Counted from the first letter of the stretch, positions 39,399 to 50,543 are shown. The stretch: DNA of 50,543 nt from Magnetococcales bacterium (GCA_015232825.1 JADFYY010000004.1:1-50543); one strand, 5' to 3'. Notes: generated from the sequence alone by a model not told the origin. A program made the numbers and translations.

Positions 39399-39596
39399 TT
39401 ATGCTGCGATCTGTTCGAATGAAAAATGATGCAAATCAGCACTTTCTTGTGCATGTTCGACTGTCATGGCGCATAACTGCCCTAGCACATCCAATTCAAT
39501 CAACACCCTTTCATCAATATCCCGTGATTCGACGATCTCGTTGTTACGAAATTGGATATACAGCGTGTCCGTATCGGCGAAATAACGAATTTTCAC
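39399..39596 (-). CDS. DUF2283-family small protein
   Basis: MKIRYFADTDTLYIQFRNNEIVESRDIDERVLIELDVLGQLCAMTVEHAQESADL. Confidence 0.8.
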   Translation of the reverse strand: MKIRYFADTDTLYIQFRNNEIVESRDIDERVLIELDVLGQLCAMTVEHAQESADLHHFSFEQIAA

Positions 39597-39865
39597 AGTA
39601 TAAACCCCCTGTCAAAAAAAGCGTTATGGATCGTTTGACCATCCTCCAACAAAACAACTCGCAACCATCGGTTCCCGGCTTCTGGAATCTGTCGCCAACA
39701 GCGAAAACGTCCATCGGCTTGCTGCTGACGCACGACCGGTTCGGCAGATGTAAGAAAGATCCAGTTCATATCAATAAACGCCCGGTCTGGACGCTGACGC
39801 ATCTCATCAAAGTAAGCCGTAAACAGCCAAACCGCAGAATCCGTCACCCGTTTCTTCCCATCCAC
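39593..39865 (-). CDS. Small hypothetical protein, possibly DUF4258-like partner of the DUF2283 protein
   Basis: C-terminus EAGNRWLRVVLLEDGQTIHNAFFDRGF. 4-bp overlap with the DUF2283 gene implies translational coupling. Confidence 0.5.
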   Translation of the reverse strand: MDGKKRVTDSAVWLFTAYFDEMRQRPDRAFIDMNWIFLTSAEPVVRQQQADGRFRCWRQIPEAGNRWLRVVLLEDGQTIHNAFFDRGFIL

Positions 39866-39887
39866 ACCCTTGAGACCATACTAAGAA

Positions 39888-42590
39888 TCAAGACAACTTA
39901 CCGCAACAATATTTATATTTCTTGTCACTCCCACAGGGACAAGGGGAGTTACGACCCACTTTTTCAGTCTCGCGTCTAAAAGGGGTATGATTGTCGGGAT
40001 GAGATTCGTCTTGTTCTTCGTTCCAGGATTCACTGCTTGGGTGGCTCAGTGAAAGCTGACGATCCCTGGCGGCGGCTCGCTTCGCATTTTCCAACCGCTC
40101 CACCTCGTCGGGTTGACGCACCTCCACCCGACCAAGTACCTCCACGGCTTCCGACTTGATCCGCTCCATTAAATCATCAAACAACTCGAAGGCTTCCCGT
40201 TTGTATTCGTTCAAAGGATCCTTCTGCGCGTAACCCCGAAGATGAATCCCCTCCTTGAGGTGATCCATATTCAACAGATGTTCCTTCCACAAGGTATCCA
40301 GAACCTGCAACAAAATGGCCTTTTCCAGGTAGCGCATGAGGGGTGGCCCCATGGACTCCTCTCGTTCCTGATTATAAGCCGTAATCACCGCCCAGGTTCT
40401 CTCCTGAACCACAGCAGAGGTGACTCCCGATTCATCCTGCCAAGCCTGCCCAGGGATGGTCACATTGAATTGATGCAATAGGGCATCCATGAATTCCCGC
40501 ATCTTCCACTCTTCAGGGTGACTCTCTTCTGGCAGATGCTTCTCCACCAGATTAAGCAACACATCTTCACGCATTCCTTGCGTAAACTCAGAAATGTCTT
40601 CCGACTCCATCAATTCGCGACGCTGATCATAAATGACCTTGCGCTGTTGGTTCATGACATCATCAAACTTGATCAAGTTTTTGCGAATGTCAAAGTTACG
40701 CCCTTCCACCTTTTTCTGCGCTGACTCAATGGCCTTGTTGATCCACGGATGAACAATGGCTTCACCCTCTTCCAGTCCCAGTTTCTGCAACATGCCATCC
40801 ATGCGTTCTGAACCAAAAATCCGCATGAGATCATCTTGCAAAGAGAGATAAAAACGACTGGAACCTGGATCACCCTGCCGTCCAGCACGACCCCGCAACT
40901 GATTGTCAATCCGCCGCGCCTCGTGACGTTCGGTCCCTAAAATATGCAAACCACCGGCGGCCAACACTTCCTGCTTTTCTGTTGCGCACTCTTCACGAAT
41001 TTTTGCCTCAAGGCGCACCTTATCCTCTGGTGTGGCCGCCGCTGGAATCTCGGTGAGAATGCGCATGTCTGGATTGCCGCCCAACTGAATATCCGTGCCG
41101 CGTCCTGCCATGTTGGTGGCAATGGTGATGGCCCCTTTGCGTCCGGCCTGAGAGACAATCGTAGCCTCTTTTTCATGATGCTTGGCATTCAATACGTTAT
41201 GCGGAATCTTGAGTTCCTTCAGACGATGGGCCAGCTCTTCGGATTTCTCGATAGAAATGGTTCCTACCAAAACCGGTTGTCCGCGCAAGCGGCAATCCTT
41301 GATCTCCTCAATAATGGCGTTGATCTTCTCCTTCCTGGTGCGATAGACCACGTCATCCCCATCAATACGAATCATATCCCGGTTGGTGGGGACAATGACC
41401 ACTTCCAACTTGTAGATGGACTGAAATTCTGAAGCCTCGGTATCGGCGGTACCGGTCATGCCTGCCAGTTTGTCATACATGCGGAAGAGATTTTGAAAGG
41501 TAATCGATGCCAAAGTTTGCGATTCGTTCTGAATCACAACCTCTTCCTTGGCCTCTAAGGCCTGATGCAACCCGTCCGAATAACGACGTCCAGGCATCAT
41601 GCGGCCCGTGAATTCGTCGATAATCACCACCTCGCCATCTTTGACGATGTAATCCTTATCTTTTTCAAACAAAGCGTGCGCCCGCAATGCCTGATTGACG
41701 TGATGCACAATCTCCACATTGTTGACATCGTACAAACCACCCTCTTTGAGAATGCCCCGTTCATGCAGGACGGTTTCCAGCATCTCGTTGCCCTCTTCGG
41801 TAAAAATCACGGTACGGGCTTTTTCGTCCAGGGTGTAATGGGTGTCACGGGTCAACAAAGGAATAATCCGGTCCACTCTATAGTATTTATCAGTGTTGTC
41901 CTCAGTGGGACCAGAGATAATCAACGGGGTGCGCGCTTCGTCGATGAGAATGGAGTCCACTTCGTCCACAATGGCAAAATTCAGTTTACGCTGACACATA
42001 TCCTCCAAGGCAAATTTCATGTTGTCGCGCAAAAAATCAAAACCGAATTCGTTATTGGTGCCATAGGTGATGTCGGCTTGATAGGCTCGACGACGCTCAG
42101 CGTCGTCCAGACCATGCACAATCACCCCGGTCTCCATGCCAAGGGCCGCATAGATTTTCCCCATCCAGGAGGAGTCGCGCATGGCCAGATAGTCGTTCAC
42201 CGTGACCAAATGGGCTCCCTTGCCAGCAAGGGCATTGAGATACAAAGGAAGAGTAGCAACCAAGGTTTTGCCTTCCCCGGTTTTCATTTCCGCGATCTTT
42301 CCCTGATGCAAAACCAGACCACCCACCAATTGGACATCAAAATGACGCATTCCAGTGACCCGCTTGCTGGCCTCACGAACCGCCGCAAAGGCCTCTGGCA
42401 GGATGTCATCCAGACTCTTTCCGTCTGCTAGTCGTTGCTTGAACTCAATGGTTTTTTCTTTAAGTTCAGTCGCGCTCAAACGCTCGAAATCAGGCTCCAG
42501 GGCGTTGATTTTTTGGATGATGGGATTCAGTGATTTCAAATACCGATCATTACTGGATCCAAACAGCTTACGGGCGATGGCACCAAACAT
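39888..42590 (-). CDS. secA: Preprotein translocase subunit SecA
   Basis: [73 protein letters not shown], and C-terminal SEC-C zinc motif [17 protein letters not shown]. Confidence 0.99.
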   Translation of the reverse strand: MFGAIARKLFGSSNDRYLKSLNPIIQKINALEPDFERLSATELKEKTIEFKQRLADGKSLDDILPEAFAAVREASKRVTGMRHFDVQLVGGLVLHQGKIAEMKTGEGKTLVATLPLYLNALAGKGAHLVTVNDYLAMRDSSWMGKIYAALGMETGVIVHGLDDAERRRAYQADITYGTNNEFGFDFLRDNMKFALEDMCQRKLNFAIVDEVDSILIDEARTPLIISGPTEDNTDKYYRVDRIIPLLTRDTHYTLDEKARTVIFTEEGNEMLETVLHERGILKEGGLYDVNNVEIVHHVNQALRAHALFEKDKDYIVKDGEVVIIDEFTGRMMPGRRYSDGLHQALEAKEEVVIQNESQTLASITFQNLFRMYDKLAGMTGTADTEASEFQSIYKLEVVIVPTNRDMIRIDGDDVVYRTRKEKINAIIEEIKDCRLRGQPVLVGTISIEKSEELAHRLKELKIPHNVLNAKHHEKEATIVSQAGRKGAITIATNMAGRGTDIQLGGNPDMRILTEIPAAATPEDKVRLEAKIREECATEKQEVLAAGGLHILGTERHEARRIDNQLRGRAGRQGDPGSSRFYLSLQDDLMRIFGSERMDGMLQKLGLEEGEAIVHPWINKAIESAQKKVEGRNFDIRKNLIKFDDVMNQQRKVIYDQRRELMESEDISEFTQGMREDVLLNLVEKHLPEESHPEEWKMREFMDALLHQFNVTIPGQAWQDESGVTSAVVQERTWAVITAYNQEREESMGPPLMRYLEKAILLQVLDTLWKEHLLNMDHLKEGIHLRGYAQKDPLNEYKREAFELFDDLMERIKSEAVEVLGRVEVRQPDEVERLENAKRAAARDRQLSLSHPSSESWNEEQDESHPDNHTPFRRETEKVGRNSPCPCGSDKKYKYCCGKLS

Positions 42591-42708
42591 GGGACAGGCA
42601 TCCTTAAACAGAGGCTTTGGGTAAAATTATTAAATTATCACGCCTTGCTTTCTCATGCAAGACACTACCCCTGCCAGAATTCACCATCCAAATTTTTAGC
42701 CCATGAGA

Positions 42709-43929
42709 CTATGTGGAGGCACCTTGTTTTGGCAACAAGAGAGATAACAAGGCCGCACTCAATACAAAGCCAGTTGACCACCACAAGCAACCCGTGAACC
42801 CATAAGTCTGAAAGGCCCAACCAGACAACAAGGTTCCAGTGAGTCGGCCAGCCGCGTTGGCACTATAATAGAAGCCCACGTTCATAGCCACCTTGTCATT
42901 GTCGGAATAAGAAAGAATCAGGTAGGAATGCACAGAAGAGTTGATGGCAAAGACGATACCGAAAGCAGCCAGCCCCGCGATTATGGAAATGGTCGGGTCA
43001 TAACCCTGCAACAAAGCCAAGGCGATGCCCGCAGGGAAGGTGGCCAACAAAAAGGCAACATTACGCGCTGTGGCTCCGGTCGGATGCCACTTACCTTTCA
43101 ACAACAAGGGCGCGCCCGCCTGCACAAAACCATAACAAATCACCCACAAGGCCAAAAAGCTGCCCACCTTGACATGATTCCACCCCACCACCGTTTGTAA
43201 AAAAACCGGAAGTCCCACCACGAACCAGACATCACGAGAACCAAACAGAAAAAAACGGGCTGCGGAGAGAAGATTGATCTCTCGACTGTTGGAGAAGATT
43301 TGTGAAATTTTTGCCTTGGTTTTGGTCATGCCCATACTGCCAGGAAGTGCCCACCACGTCACCAAATAGACCACAAACAAAATCGATGAAAGGGCCGCCA
43401 AGGTAACCTGAAAACCATACAGTTGTAACAACAAGCCACCAAGAAAAAATCCCACCCCTTTAAGCGTATTTTTAGAACCCGTGAGCAGCGCAACACTCTT
43501 GAAAAGCCGACTTTCTGCGTTGGCCCCTTGCGGCGTGACCAGCTTGACCCCGGCCTTGGCACTCATCTTGTTCAAATCCTTGGCGATACCAGAGAGAGCC
43601 ATGGCAGTCATGACGTAGGCAACCGTCAGCCAGGAAGGATCCACAGCCAACATCCCCAAAGCAAAGACTTGCAAAAAGCCCCCAATCACCATGGTTCGAT
43701 TCAAGCCAATGCGCGTGGCAATCCACCCCCCGACACCATTGGTGATGATGCCGAAAATCTCATAAAAGAGAAACAAAAAGGCGATGGCAATCGGGCTGAA
43801 ACCCAGATTGTGGAAATGCAGCACCACCAACATATGGATGGCACCATCGGTTAAAGTGAAGGCCCAATAGGCCAGAGTTATAATGATATAAACTCTATAT
43901 CCTAAGGTGGGTTCATTTGTCGTTGTCAT
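42709..43929 (-). CDS. arsJ: MFS transporter ArsJ (organoarsenical efflux)
   Basis: [57 protein letters not shown]. Overlaps the GAPDH gene by 4 bp in an ars cluster. Confidence 0.9.
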   Translation of the reverse strand: MTTTNEPTLGYRVYIIITLAYWAFTLTDGAIHMLVVLHFHNLGFSPIAIAFLFLFYEIFGIITNGVGGWIATRIGLNRTMVIGGFLQVFALGMLAVDPSWLTVAYVMTAMALSGIAKDLNKMSAKAGVKLVTPQGANAESRLFKSVALLTGSKNTLKGVGFFLGGLLLQLYGFQVTLAALSSILFVVYLVTWWALPGSMGMTKTKAKISQIFSNSREINLLSAARFFLFGSRDVWFVVGLPVFLQTVVGWNHVKVGSFLALWVICYGFVQAGAPLLLKGKWHPTGATARNVAFLLATFPAGIALALLQGYDPTISIIAGLAAFGIVFAINSSVHSYLILSYSDNDKVAMNVGFYYSANAAGRLTGTLLSGWAFQTYGFTGCLWWSTGFVLSAALLSLLLPKQGAST

Positions 43930-44957
43930 GGCTGACTCGCCAATGCCAGGGATCGAGCCACTTGAGCGGCCAGTTCCACCAACCGGTTGGCATAGCCCAC
44001 TTCATTGTCATACCAAGAGAGAATTTTGACGTGAGTCCCGTCGATCACCATGGTGGAGAGGGCATCCACGATGGAAGAACGGGTGTCATTGTTATAATCG
44101 ATGGAGACCAAGGGCAACTCTTCGTAGCCAAGGATTCCTTTAAGGCTCCCATTGGCGGCCTCTTTAAGGAATGCATTGACCTCTTCCACTGTGGTTGGGC
44201 GGGGAGTCTCGAACACCATGTCGGTAAGAGAGGCATTAAGCAGTGGCACACGCACCGCAACACCATTGATCTTGCCGGTCAGTTCTGGGAAAATCTGGGT
44301 GATGGCTTTGGCCGAACCGGTAGAAGTAGGAATCAGTGACAAAGAGTTAGCCCGCGCCCGACGCAGATCCTTGTGACCCAAATCGATGATGGTCTGGGTG
44401 TTGGTAATGTTGTGGATGGTGGTCATGGATCCCCGAACAATGCCGATCTTCTCCAGAATCACCTTAACGACCGGGGCTAGGCAATTGGTGGTGCAAGAGG
44501 CCGCCGTCACCACCGGATGCCGGGAGGCATCGTAGAGGTGATCATTAACGCCCACCACCACATTCAATGCTTGCGCCTCCTTGACCGGACAGGCCACAAC
44601 GACTTTCTTGACGCCTTGATCAAAATAGGGTTGCAAAGCAGCCATGGTCTTAAACTTACCGGTACACTCCAACACCAGATCCACCCCTAAAGCCTGCCAC
44701 TCCACACCACCGATGGTGGGAGACATGGAATAGCCCATGCGCTGACCATCCACCACGATACCCGAACCATCTGAACTCACCTCATGATCCCATTTACCAT
44801 GGACCGAATCGTATTTCAGCAAATGGGCGGCACAAGTGGCATCACCCAAAATCTCGTTCACATGCACAAATTGCAACTCTGGCAGACGGCCCAAGGCCGC
44901 CCGTAAACCCAAACGCCCCATCCGCCCAAAACCATTGATGCCCACTCGAATTGCCAT
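43926..44957 (-). CDS. ArsJ-associated glyceraldehyde-3-phosphate dehydrogenase
   Basis: [22 protein letters not shown], catalytic [16 protein letters not shown], and [16 protein letters not shown]. Confidence 0.93.
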   Translation of the reverse strand: MAIRVGINGFGRMGRLGLRAALGRLPELQFVHVNEILGDATCAAHLLKYDSVHGKWDHEVSSDGSGIVVDGQRMGYSMSPTIGGVEWQALGVDLVLECTGKFKTMAALQPYFDQGVKKVVVACPVKEAQALNVVVGVNDHLYDASRHPVVTAASCTTNCLAPVVKVILEKIGIVRGSMTTIHNITNTQTIIDLGHKDLRRARANSLSLIPTSTGSAKAITQIFPELTGKINGVAVRVPLLNASLTDMVFETPRPTTVEEVNAFLKEAANGSLKGILGYEELPLVSIDYNNDTRSSIVDALSTMVIDGTHVKILSWYDNEVGYANRLVELAAQVARSLALASQP

Positions 44958-44978
44958 TTTTTTGTTCTCCTCAATCAA

Positions 44979-46034
44979 TTAAGAAATGGTTTCATACCAA
45001 TGGCGGGTGCGTTGTGTGATACCCACCACTGACAACATGACCGGCACTTCCACCAGCACCCCGACCACCGTGGCCAAGGCTGCGCCAGATTCAAATCCAA
45101 ACAGACCGATAGCGGTTGCCACCGCCAACTCGAAAAAATTGCTTGCCCCAATCAAGGCAGAGGGAGCCGCCACACAGTGAGCCACCCGAAACCGACGGGA
45201 GAGCAGATAGGCTAAACCTGCGTTAAAGTAAACCTGAATCAAAATCGGTATGGCCAATAGTAGAATAACCAGTGGTTGCGCCAGGATCTGTTCGCCCTGG
45301 AACCCGAACAGCAACACGAGAGTTGCCAGGAGTGCCGTCAAAGAGAGTGGATGCAGCTTAGCCAATACCGCATCGAGCGACTGTTGACCGCCGGTGGACA
45401 ACAACCGAGCACGCCACGTCTGAGCCACGATCACCGGCACGACGATAAACAGGACCACGGACAAAAACAACGTCGCCCACGGCACGGCAATGTGAGACAA
45501 ACCGAGCAGAAATCCCACAATAGGGGCAAACGCGACGATCATAATCAGGTCATTGAGGGCCACCTGACTCAAAGTAAAATGGGGTTCCCCATCACACAGT
45601 TGACTCCAAACAAAGACCATGGCAGTACAAGGGGCCGCAGCTAAGATGATCAGACCCGCCACATAAGAGTCCAACTGTTCCGTTGGCAGCCAGTCATGAA
45701 ACAGGTGACGAATAAAAATCCAACCCAGCAAAGCCATGGAAAACGGCTTGACCCCCCAATTGATGAACAGAGTAACGCCGACTCCTTTCCAATGGGTCCG
45801 CACCTGTGCGAGTGACTTAAAGTCGATCTTGAGCAACATCGGGATGATCATCAGCCAGATGAGCAATGCCACGGGAAGATTGACCTGGGCGACCTCCAAC
45901 CGTCCGATGGTCTGGAAAGGCGTAGGCAGAGCATGGCCCAACAGAATGCCAATCCCGATACAGACCGCCACCCAGAGCGAAAGATGACGCTCGAAAAATC
46001 CCAAAGACGCGCTGGCCTGCTTTGAATTGCTCAT
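44979..46034 (-). CDS. acr3: Arsenite efflux transporter, ACR3 family
   Basis: MSNSKQASASLGFFERHLSLWVAVCIGIGILLGHALP..., AAAPCTAMVFVWSQLCDGEPHFTLSQVALNDLIMI, and AAPSALIGASNFFELAVATAI. Confidence 0.95.
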   Translation of the reverse strand: MSNSKQASASLGFFERHLSLWVAVCIGIGILLGHALPTPFQTIGRLEVAQVNLPVALLIWLMIIPMLLKIDFKSLAQVRTHWKGVGVTLFINWGVKPFSMALLGWIFIRHLFHDWLPTEQLDSYVAGLIILAAAPCTAMVFVWSQLCDGEPHFTLSQVALNDLIMIVAFAPIVGFLLGLSHIAVPWATLFLSVVLFIVVPVIVAQTWRARLLSTGGQQSLDAVLAKLHPLSLTALLATLVLLFGFQGEQILAQPLVILLLAIPILIQVYFNAGLAYLLSRRFRVAHCVAAPSALIGASNFFELAVATAIGLFGFESGAALATVVGVLVEVPVMLSVVGITQRTRHWYETIS

Positions 46035-46056
46035 GTTTTTTTGTTCCCCATTAATC

Positions 46057-46431
46057 TCATGCCTGTTCGATTTCACGAGATCCGCTTTCAAAGCATCGTC
46101 CCGGTCGATCTGGCATGGTTCGCAACCGTTCCAGATCCCCTTTATAAATCTCCGCTCCTTCCAAGCCCTGGGCAACGGCCTCAAGCATCCTTTTGGCCCA
46201 CGGCGGCAACTCTGGGTGCAAGCGGTAATGAACCCACTGTCCAGTTCGGCGATCTTGCATGACCTTACTCTCACGCAACTTTCCTAAATGACGCGAAATT
46301 TTTGGCTGCACCTCACCGAGTGCATAGCCGAACTCGCACACGCATAATTCCGTTTCAGACATCACAAGCATCACGCAACGTAACCGTGTCTCGTCCACCA
46401 AGGTTTGCATCAGAATTTCAGGAGTCAGCAT
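46057..46431 (-). CDS. arsR: ArsR-family arsenic-responsive repressor
   Basis: Winged-helix pattern with ELCVCEFGYALGEVQPKISRHLGKLRESKVMQDRRTGQWVHYRL. CVC-containing metalloid site. Confidence 0.93.
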   Translation of the reverse strand: MLTPEILMQTLVDETRLRCVMLVMSETELCVCEFGYALGEVQPKISRHLGKLRESKVMQDRRTGQWVHYRLHPELPPWAKRMLEAVAQGLEGAEIYKGDLERLRTMPDRPGRCFESGSREIEQA

Positions 46432-46441
46432 AAAGCACCTC

Positions 46442-46459
46442 ATATCGTTTTTAAGATAT
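46442..46459 (-). promoter_or_regulatory. Candidate ArsR operator (atatc-N8-gatat)
   Basis: Inverted repeat atatcgtttttaagatat just upstream of the arsR start. Confidence 0.4.
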
Positions 46460-46497
46460 ATACACCAATTCAAATATACAGTCAAGCGTATTTATTT

Positions 46498-49400
46498 CTA
46501 ATCCAAACTCAATGTCAACTGCTTTCCAGAGTTGCTAATTTTTTTAGCAATGGGTTGCGCATGGCGTTGTTCCAGAAGCTCTTCTTGGATTTGTTGCAAA
46601 AATGGGGAAATCTCCATGGTGCGAACACTCCCGCGCCACAACCGTTTTTTAGCCCAGGTCAAAAACAGGGTTTCGCGAGCGCGGGTCATGGCGACAAAAA
46701 ACAAGCGACGCTCCTCCTCAATCCCCTCCTCCCCATCCCCGCCCCAACGCCAAGGCAATAGACCCTCTTCACAGCCAACAACAAAAACTACCCGAAACTC
46801 CAACCCCTTGGAGCCGTGCAGCGTCAACAAAGAGACCCGTTGGGCACGCGGATCCAACAGATCCACTTCCGCGCCCAAAGTCAGAGCAGAAATGAATCCA
46901 GAGGCGTCTTCGCCAAATTGCATGGCCAAAGGCGTGAGCAGCTCCAGGGCCGATTCCACCTCACTCTTGTCAGGAAACTGCAGGCTGGCTTGCCGTAAAC
47001 GGTCGAGCAAAGGGCCGCTGCCAGCCTCTTGCAGAATGGTATCCACCAGCACCACCACACCAGAATGGTCACGCAGACGATTATGGGAACGCTTTTGATA
47101 AGGAATCCCGGCACGCTCCAAGGCTTGACAAATTGGCAAGGATTGCGCATCCGAACGATACAAAATGGCAAAATCAGCAAACGAATATTCTCCGGTTGCA
47201 TGTCCGTCTGCACGACCACGATCCATGGCGTGGAAACCGTGACCGCCCATCATGGCTTCCAAGGTTTGAACGATAAAGGCGGCTTCACCCTGATCGCTGG
47301 CTGCGGCATGGGTCACGATTCGTCGCGCATCGTCTACCATGGGGGTTAGCTCACGCTCCCGCTTCCAGGAGGCCTGTGCAATCACATTCAACGCACCATT
47401 CACGATGGCCTGACCACTACGATAGTTGCGAGTCAGGCGAATGGTGTGCAAAGCGGGAAAATCTTTGGCCAACTCCTGAAAAAAACGCGGATCCCCGCCG
47501 CGAAAGCCATAAATGGATTGATCAGGATCCCCGATGACACACAATGAGCCATCCAGGGGTGCCAATCGTTGCAACAAGGCATACTGGCCCGCATCAATGT
47601 CTTGGAACTCATCCACAAACAGATTCTCATAACGCAAGGCGGGTTGAATCTCAGGATGGCCATCCAACAAAACAACGGGCAATGCAATCAAATCCTCCAA
47701 CTCCACCAAACCCCGTTGACGCAAGCCATCCCGATGCACAGCCAGAGCCGCGCGCAAGGTTGCAGAATCTTCCACCCCCCGACGCAAACGGGAAAATTCA
47801 TTCAAAATTTTGCTCGCCTCCAGGCGTGACACTCCCCGAACTTCTTGAATCTGCAACAATGCCTCACTCTCTCCAGCAATGGCCAGGGTAGAAGGGTATC
47901 CCAGTATGGTTCCATAACCACGCAAAATGGACCAGCCCAATGCATGAAAGGTCATCACCGGAATTCGTTCCGCAACCCCCTCTCCCAACAGGTGAGACAA
48001 CCGTTCCCGCATCTCTCCAGCGGCCCGCCGGGTGAAGGTGACGGCCAGACACCTTTCTGGCGCGACCCCCTGGCGAATCATACGGGCCAGACGATGGGTT
48101 AGCGTCCGGGTTTTGCCTGTACCGGGTCCAGCCAGAATCAACAAAGGGCCTGCGAGATGATCGACGGCCAAGGCCTGTTCGGCATCTAGTTCATCAACCC
48201 GCACTTTTGGGAGTGTGGGGAGCGTGACCACAGGCCGTGGCGTAGAGTCCAACGCGAATGAGCCAACCGATGAGATTTTTGTTTTTTTTGCTGCCGGGCC
48301 ATCAAAAACACGAATCACCCCATACTCTCCATCATACCCGCTTGAACGCACCACCTCCCCCTGCCGCAACCGTTGAATCGCTTCTGCCATGCGGATGGAG
48401 ATATGACGGCGGATATCCTCCACGGGAACGGCTTCCAAAATCGTCAACTCCGGCCCCAGAGAGCGCAACATCTCCCGATAGCTTTTATCCACCCGTTTGG
48501 AGGCCGGTCCCACCCCTTCGACTTCGGCAATAATCTCTTGCAAAGGAATCAATGAAAGCACCGAACCCGCCGTGGCAGGAGCATACCCGACCGGTCGATC
48601 TGCCAAGGTCTCGACCCGATTCAACACCCCCACGGTCAACGGTTTGGAGCAAACCGGACAGATGCCAGAGAGCTTCCGCGTCTCCTCTGGCGACAGACAG
48701 ACTTGGCAGTTCCGGTGTCCATCCAGATGATATTTTCCCTCTTCTGGGAAGAACTCCACGGTCCCCTCGTACCCTTCGCCCGTTTGCAAAGCGCGGCACA
48801 TGGCAAAGTAGTCCATCGTTGTCGAGAAGATCGTCGCTTCGCGTGCCACCTTGGCAGGAGAATGGGCATCCGAATTGGAAACCAAACGATAACGATCCAA
48901 AGAACTCACCCGCCAGTTCATGGATGGATCCGAAGAGAGACCGGTTTCCACGGCAAAAATATGATCTGCCAAATCGCCGTAACACTCCTGAATGGAATCA
49001 AACCCAGACTTAGAACCCAACGCCGAAAACCAGGGAGTCCAGATATGCGCGGGAATCAGAAAGGCGTCAGGATCGGATTCCAGGGTAATTTCCAATAAAT
49101 CACGGGAATCAAGCCCAAGGATAGGCCGACCGTCTGCCGTGAGATTGCCAATGCGTGCCAGTTTTTGGTTCAAACGTCTGGCCGCATCCAAAGAAGGGAC
49201 ACAGATGATGTGATGAACCTTGCGGGTGAAATCCCCCTTTTTATAGATGGTCGAAATCTCCACGGACAATAAGAATCGAATCGCGCTGCCCTCACCACCG
49301 GGAAGGTCTAATCCATCCTCAACCGCTCTCTCCAATTCAGGTCGCAGACGCAACAGCCCAGGTTCAGCCGGGACGGTCTTCTCTGCGATACCAGCGATCC

Positions 49401-49542
49401 AGGCTGGATGAGTGAAATCTCCGGTCCCCAAAACCGCAATTCCCTTTCTGCGTGCCCACAAGGCCAAAGGTTCCAGGTCGCAATCGCGACTGGTGGCGCG
49501 GGAATATTTGGAATGAATATGTAAATCCGCAAAAAAACGCAT
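46498..49542 (-). CDS. EndoQ-like PHP endonuclease fused to a UvrD/PcrA-type helicase
   Basis: N-terminal PHP motif MRFFADLHIHSKYSRATSRDCDLE, zinc-finger GHRNCQVCLSPEETRKLSGICPVCSKPLTVGVLNRVE, and HhH-like region. C-terminal UvrD motifs LAGPGTGKTRTLTHRLA, VDEFQDIDAGQYALL, GDPDQSIYGFRGG, LTLHGSKGLEFRVVFVVGCEEGLLP. Confidence 0.93.
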   Translation of the reverse strand: MRFFADLHIHSKYSRATSRDCDLEPLALWARRKGIAVLGTGDFTHPAWIAGIAEKTVPAEPGLLRLRPELERAVEDGLDLPGGEGSAIRFLLSVEISTIYKKGDFTRKVHHIICVPSLDAARRLNQKLARIGNLTADGRPILGLDSRDLLEITLESDPDAFLIPAHIWTPWFSALGSKSGFDSIQECYGDLADHIFAVETGLSSDPSMNWRVSSLDRYRLVSNSDAHSPAKVAREATIFSTTMDYFAMCRALQTGEGYEGTVEFFPEEGKYHLDGHRNCQVCLSPEETRKLSGICPVCSKPLTVGVLNRVETLADRPVGYAPATAGSVLSLIPLQEIIAEVEGVGPASKRVDKSYREMLRSLGPELTILEAVPVEDIRRHISIRMAEAIQRLRQGEVVRSSGYDGEYGVIRVFDGPAAKKTKISSVGSFALDSTPRPVVTLPTLPKVRVDELDAEQALAVDHLAGPLLILAGPGTGKTRTLTHRLARMIRQGVAPERCLAVTFTRRAAGEMRERLSHLLGEGVAERIPVMTFHALGWSILRGYGTILGYPSTLAIAGESEALLQIQEVRGVSRLEASKILNEFSRLRRGVEDSATLRAALAVHRDGLRQRGLVELEDLIALPVVLLDGHPEIQPALRYENLFVDEFQDIDAGQYALLQRLAPLDGSLCVIGDPDQSIYGFRGGDPRFFQELAKDFPALHTIRLTRNYRSGQAIVNGALNVIAQASWKRERELTPMVDDARRIVTHAAASDQGEAAFIVQTLEAMMGGHGFHAMDRGRADGHATGEYSFADFAILYRSDAQSLPICQALERAGIPYQKRSHNRLRDHSGVVVLVDTILQEAGSGPLLDRLRQASLQFPDKSEVESALELLTPLAMQFGEDASGFISALTLGAEVDLLDPRAQRVSLLTLHGSKGLEFRVVFVVGCEEGLLPWRWGGDGEEGIEEERRLFFVAMTRARETLFLTWAKKRLWRGSVRTMEISPFLQQIQEELLEQRHAQPIAKKISNSGKQLTLSLD

Positions 49543-49632
49543 GGTCGCCCCTTGTTATCGTTGAATCATAATTGGCATGAATACTGCTTGAGATTGATTA
49601 TCCTAATAAAACACCCACCATCAGGTGACAAG

Positions 49633-50430
49633 ATGACGACCACCCCCATCGCCATGCCCGAACTTTCCTTCAATGCCGCCGTTTCCAAAGAGGGACGTAT
49701 CCGGGGCAGCAATAAGAGCGAAAGCAATCCATTCAATGAGATCCTCATGCAAGCCGTTGTGGAACGTAATGGCCTATCTGGGGGATCTTCATTATCGCCC
49801 AATTCGGTCAATGCCTTGGTAGAGGCGGTCGTCAGCGCGTTGCGTCAGGCCAAGGAGTCGATGGGACCATCGCCATTTTTGAATCTTGGCGGTGGCGGCG
49901 CATCGGGTGTTGACGAGGGATGGGCCATGAATTCTCAACCAGCGGACTCTTTTTCGCAAGGGGTTCAAGCTCCAACCCTCCGTCATATCAAGACACGCGC
50001 CCCGGCTGATCCCGGACAAAAAATCCCGTCTACATTGGAAGGAGGAAACTATGACCAAATTATTCAGCGGGCCTCGGATCGTTACGGGGTAGACCCGGAT
50101 CTAATCCGCTCAGTGATCAAAGTAGAAAGCAGTTTCAATCCCAAGGCGGTCTCCCCGGCGGGGGCTCAGGGTATGATGCAATTGATGCCTGGAACGGCCA
50201 AGGAGTTGGGAGTCAAAAATCCGTTCAACGCGGAAGAGAACATCATGGGCGGAACCCTTTATTTGAGTCGTCTGTTGGATCGTTACGATGGCGATGTCCG
50301 CTCGACCCTAGCCGCCTACAACTGGGGAATGGGCAACCTGGAGAAAAAACCAGCCTCTGCCATGCCCACGGAAACCCGCCGCTATGTCTCACGCATTATG
50401 GGGATGATCGACGATAAACCGACGGGTTAA
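49633..50430 (+). CDS. Lytic transglycosylase (SLT domain); start may be 49552 or 49633
   Basis: YGVDPDLIRSVIKVESSFNPKAVSPAGAQGMMQLMPGTAKELGVKNPFNAEENIMGGTLYLSRLLDRYDGDVRSTLAAYNWG. Confidence 0.9.
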   Translation: MTTTPIAMPELSFNAAVSKEGRIRGSNKSESNPFNEILMQAVVERNGLSGGSSLSPNSVNALVEAVVSALRQAKESMGPSPFLNLGGGGASGVDEGWAMNSQPADSFSQGVQAPTLRHIKTRAPADPGQKIPSTLEGGNYDQIIQRASDRYGVDPDLIRSVIKVESSFNPKAVSPAGAQGMMQLMPGTAKELGVKNPFNAEENIMGGTLYLSRLLDRYDGDVRSTLAAYNWGMGNLEKKPASAMPTETRRYVSRIMGMIDDKPTG

Positions 50431-50432
50431 TC

Positions 50433-50543
50433 TCAGGCCTTCTTGGTGGCCAAATACTCCAAAAGAAGCTCCACTTCTACGGCCATATCAAAACTCAATC
50501 CATCCGTGTCAGCCAACTCTGGTTGACGTTGGCCAGCCAGGAT
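50433..50543 (-). CDS. Partial CDS, C-terminal 36 aa only (ILAGQRQPELADTDGLSFDMAVEVELLLEYLATKKA)
   Basis: Minus-strand frame open from the window edge to a TGA at 50433-50435. Product not recognised. Confidence 0.5.
   Translation of the reverse strand: MLAGQRQPELADTDGLSFDMAVEVELLLEYLATKKA

Overview
The window is dominated by one compact minus-strand locus, about 34.5 to 0.6 kb. It runs: a short helical protein, an exported TPR-CHAT putative protease, a 7770-aa FecR / Ig-like / RTX giant type I-secreted adhesin-like protein (6963-30275), a TolC-family outer-membrane protein, a PrtD-like ABC exporter, an HlyD-family adaptor, a Cache-domain protein, and an ethylbenzene-dehydrogenase-like (heme/CBM9-like) protein. 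The giant gene holds 7 Ig-like repeats of about 100 aa and 14 supra-repeats of about 1.28 kb. Each supra-repeat combines RTX nonapeptide blocks with a conserved non-RTX segment. The C-terminal secretion module appears twice. To the right lie an SLC13-type permease, tRNA-Lys(CTT), a small accessory patch (RelE/ParE-type toxin-antitoxin pair flanked by ~90-bp direct repeats, Fic protein, DUF2283 pair), secA, an arsenic operon (arsR-acr3-gapdh-arsJ), an EndoQ-like PHP/UvrD helicase fusion, and a lytic transglycosylase. The left edge carries a perfect 72-bp inverted copy of the 3' part of the ethylbenzene-dehydrogenase-like gene next to a DUF4351/Rpn-like ORF. The best candidate for an undescribed system is the pairing of an exported CHAT protease with a giant FecR-RTX adhesin and its exporter. 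All family calls come from reading motifs in the supplied translations; no database search was run.
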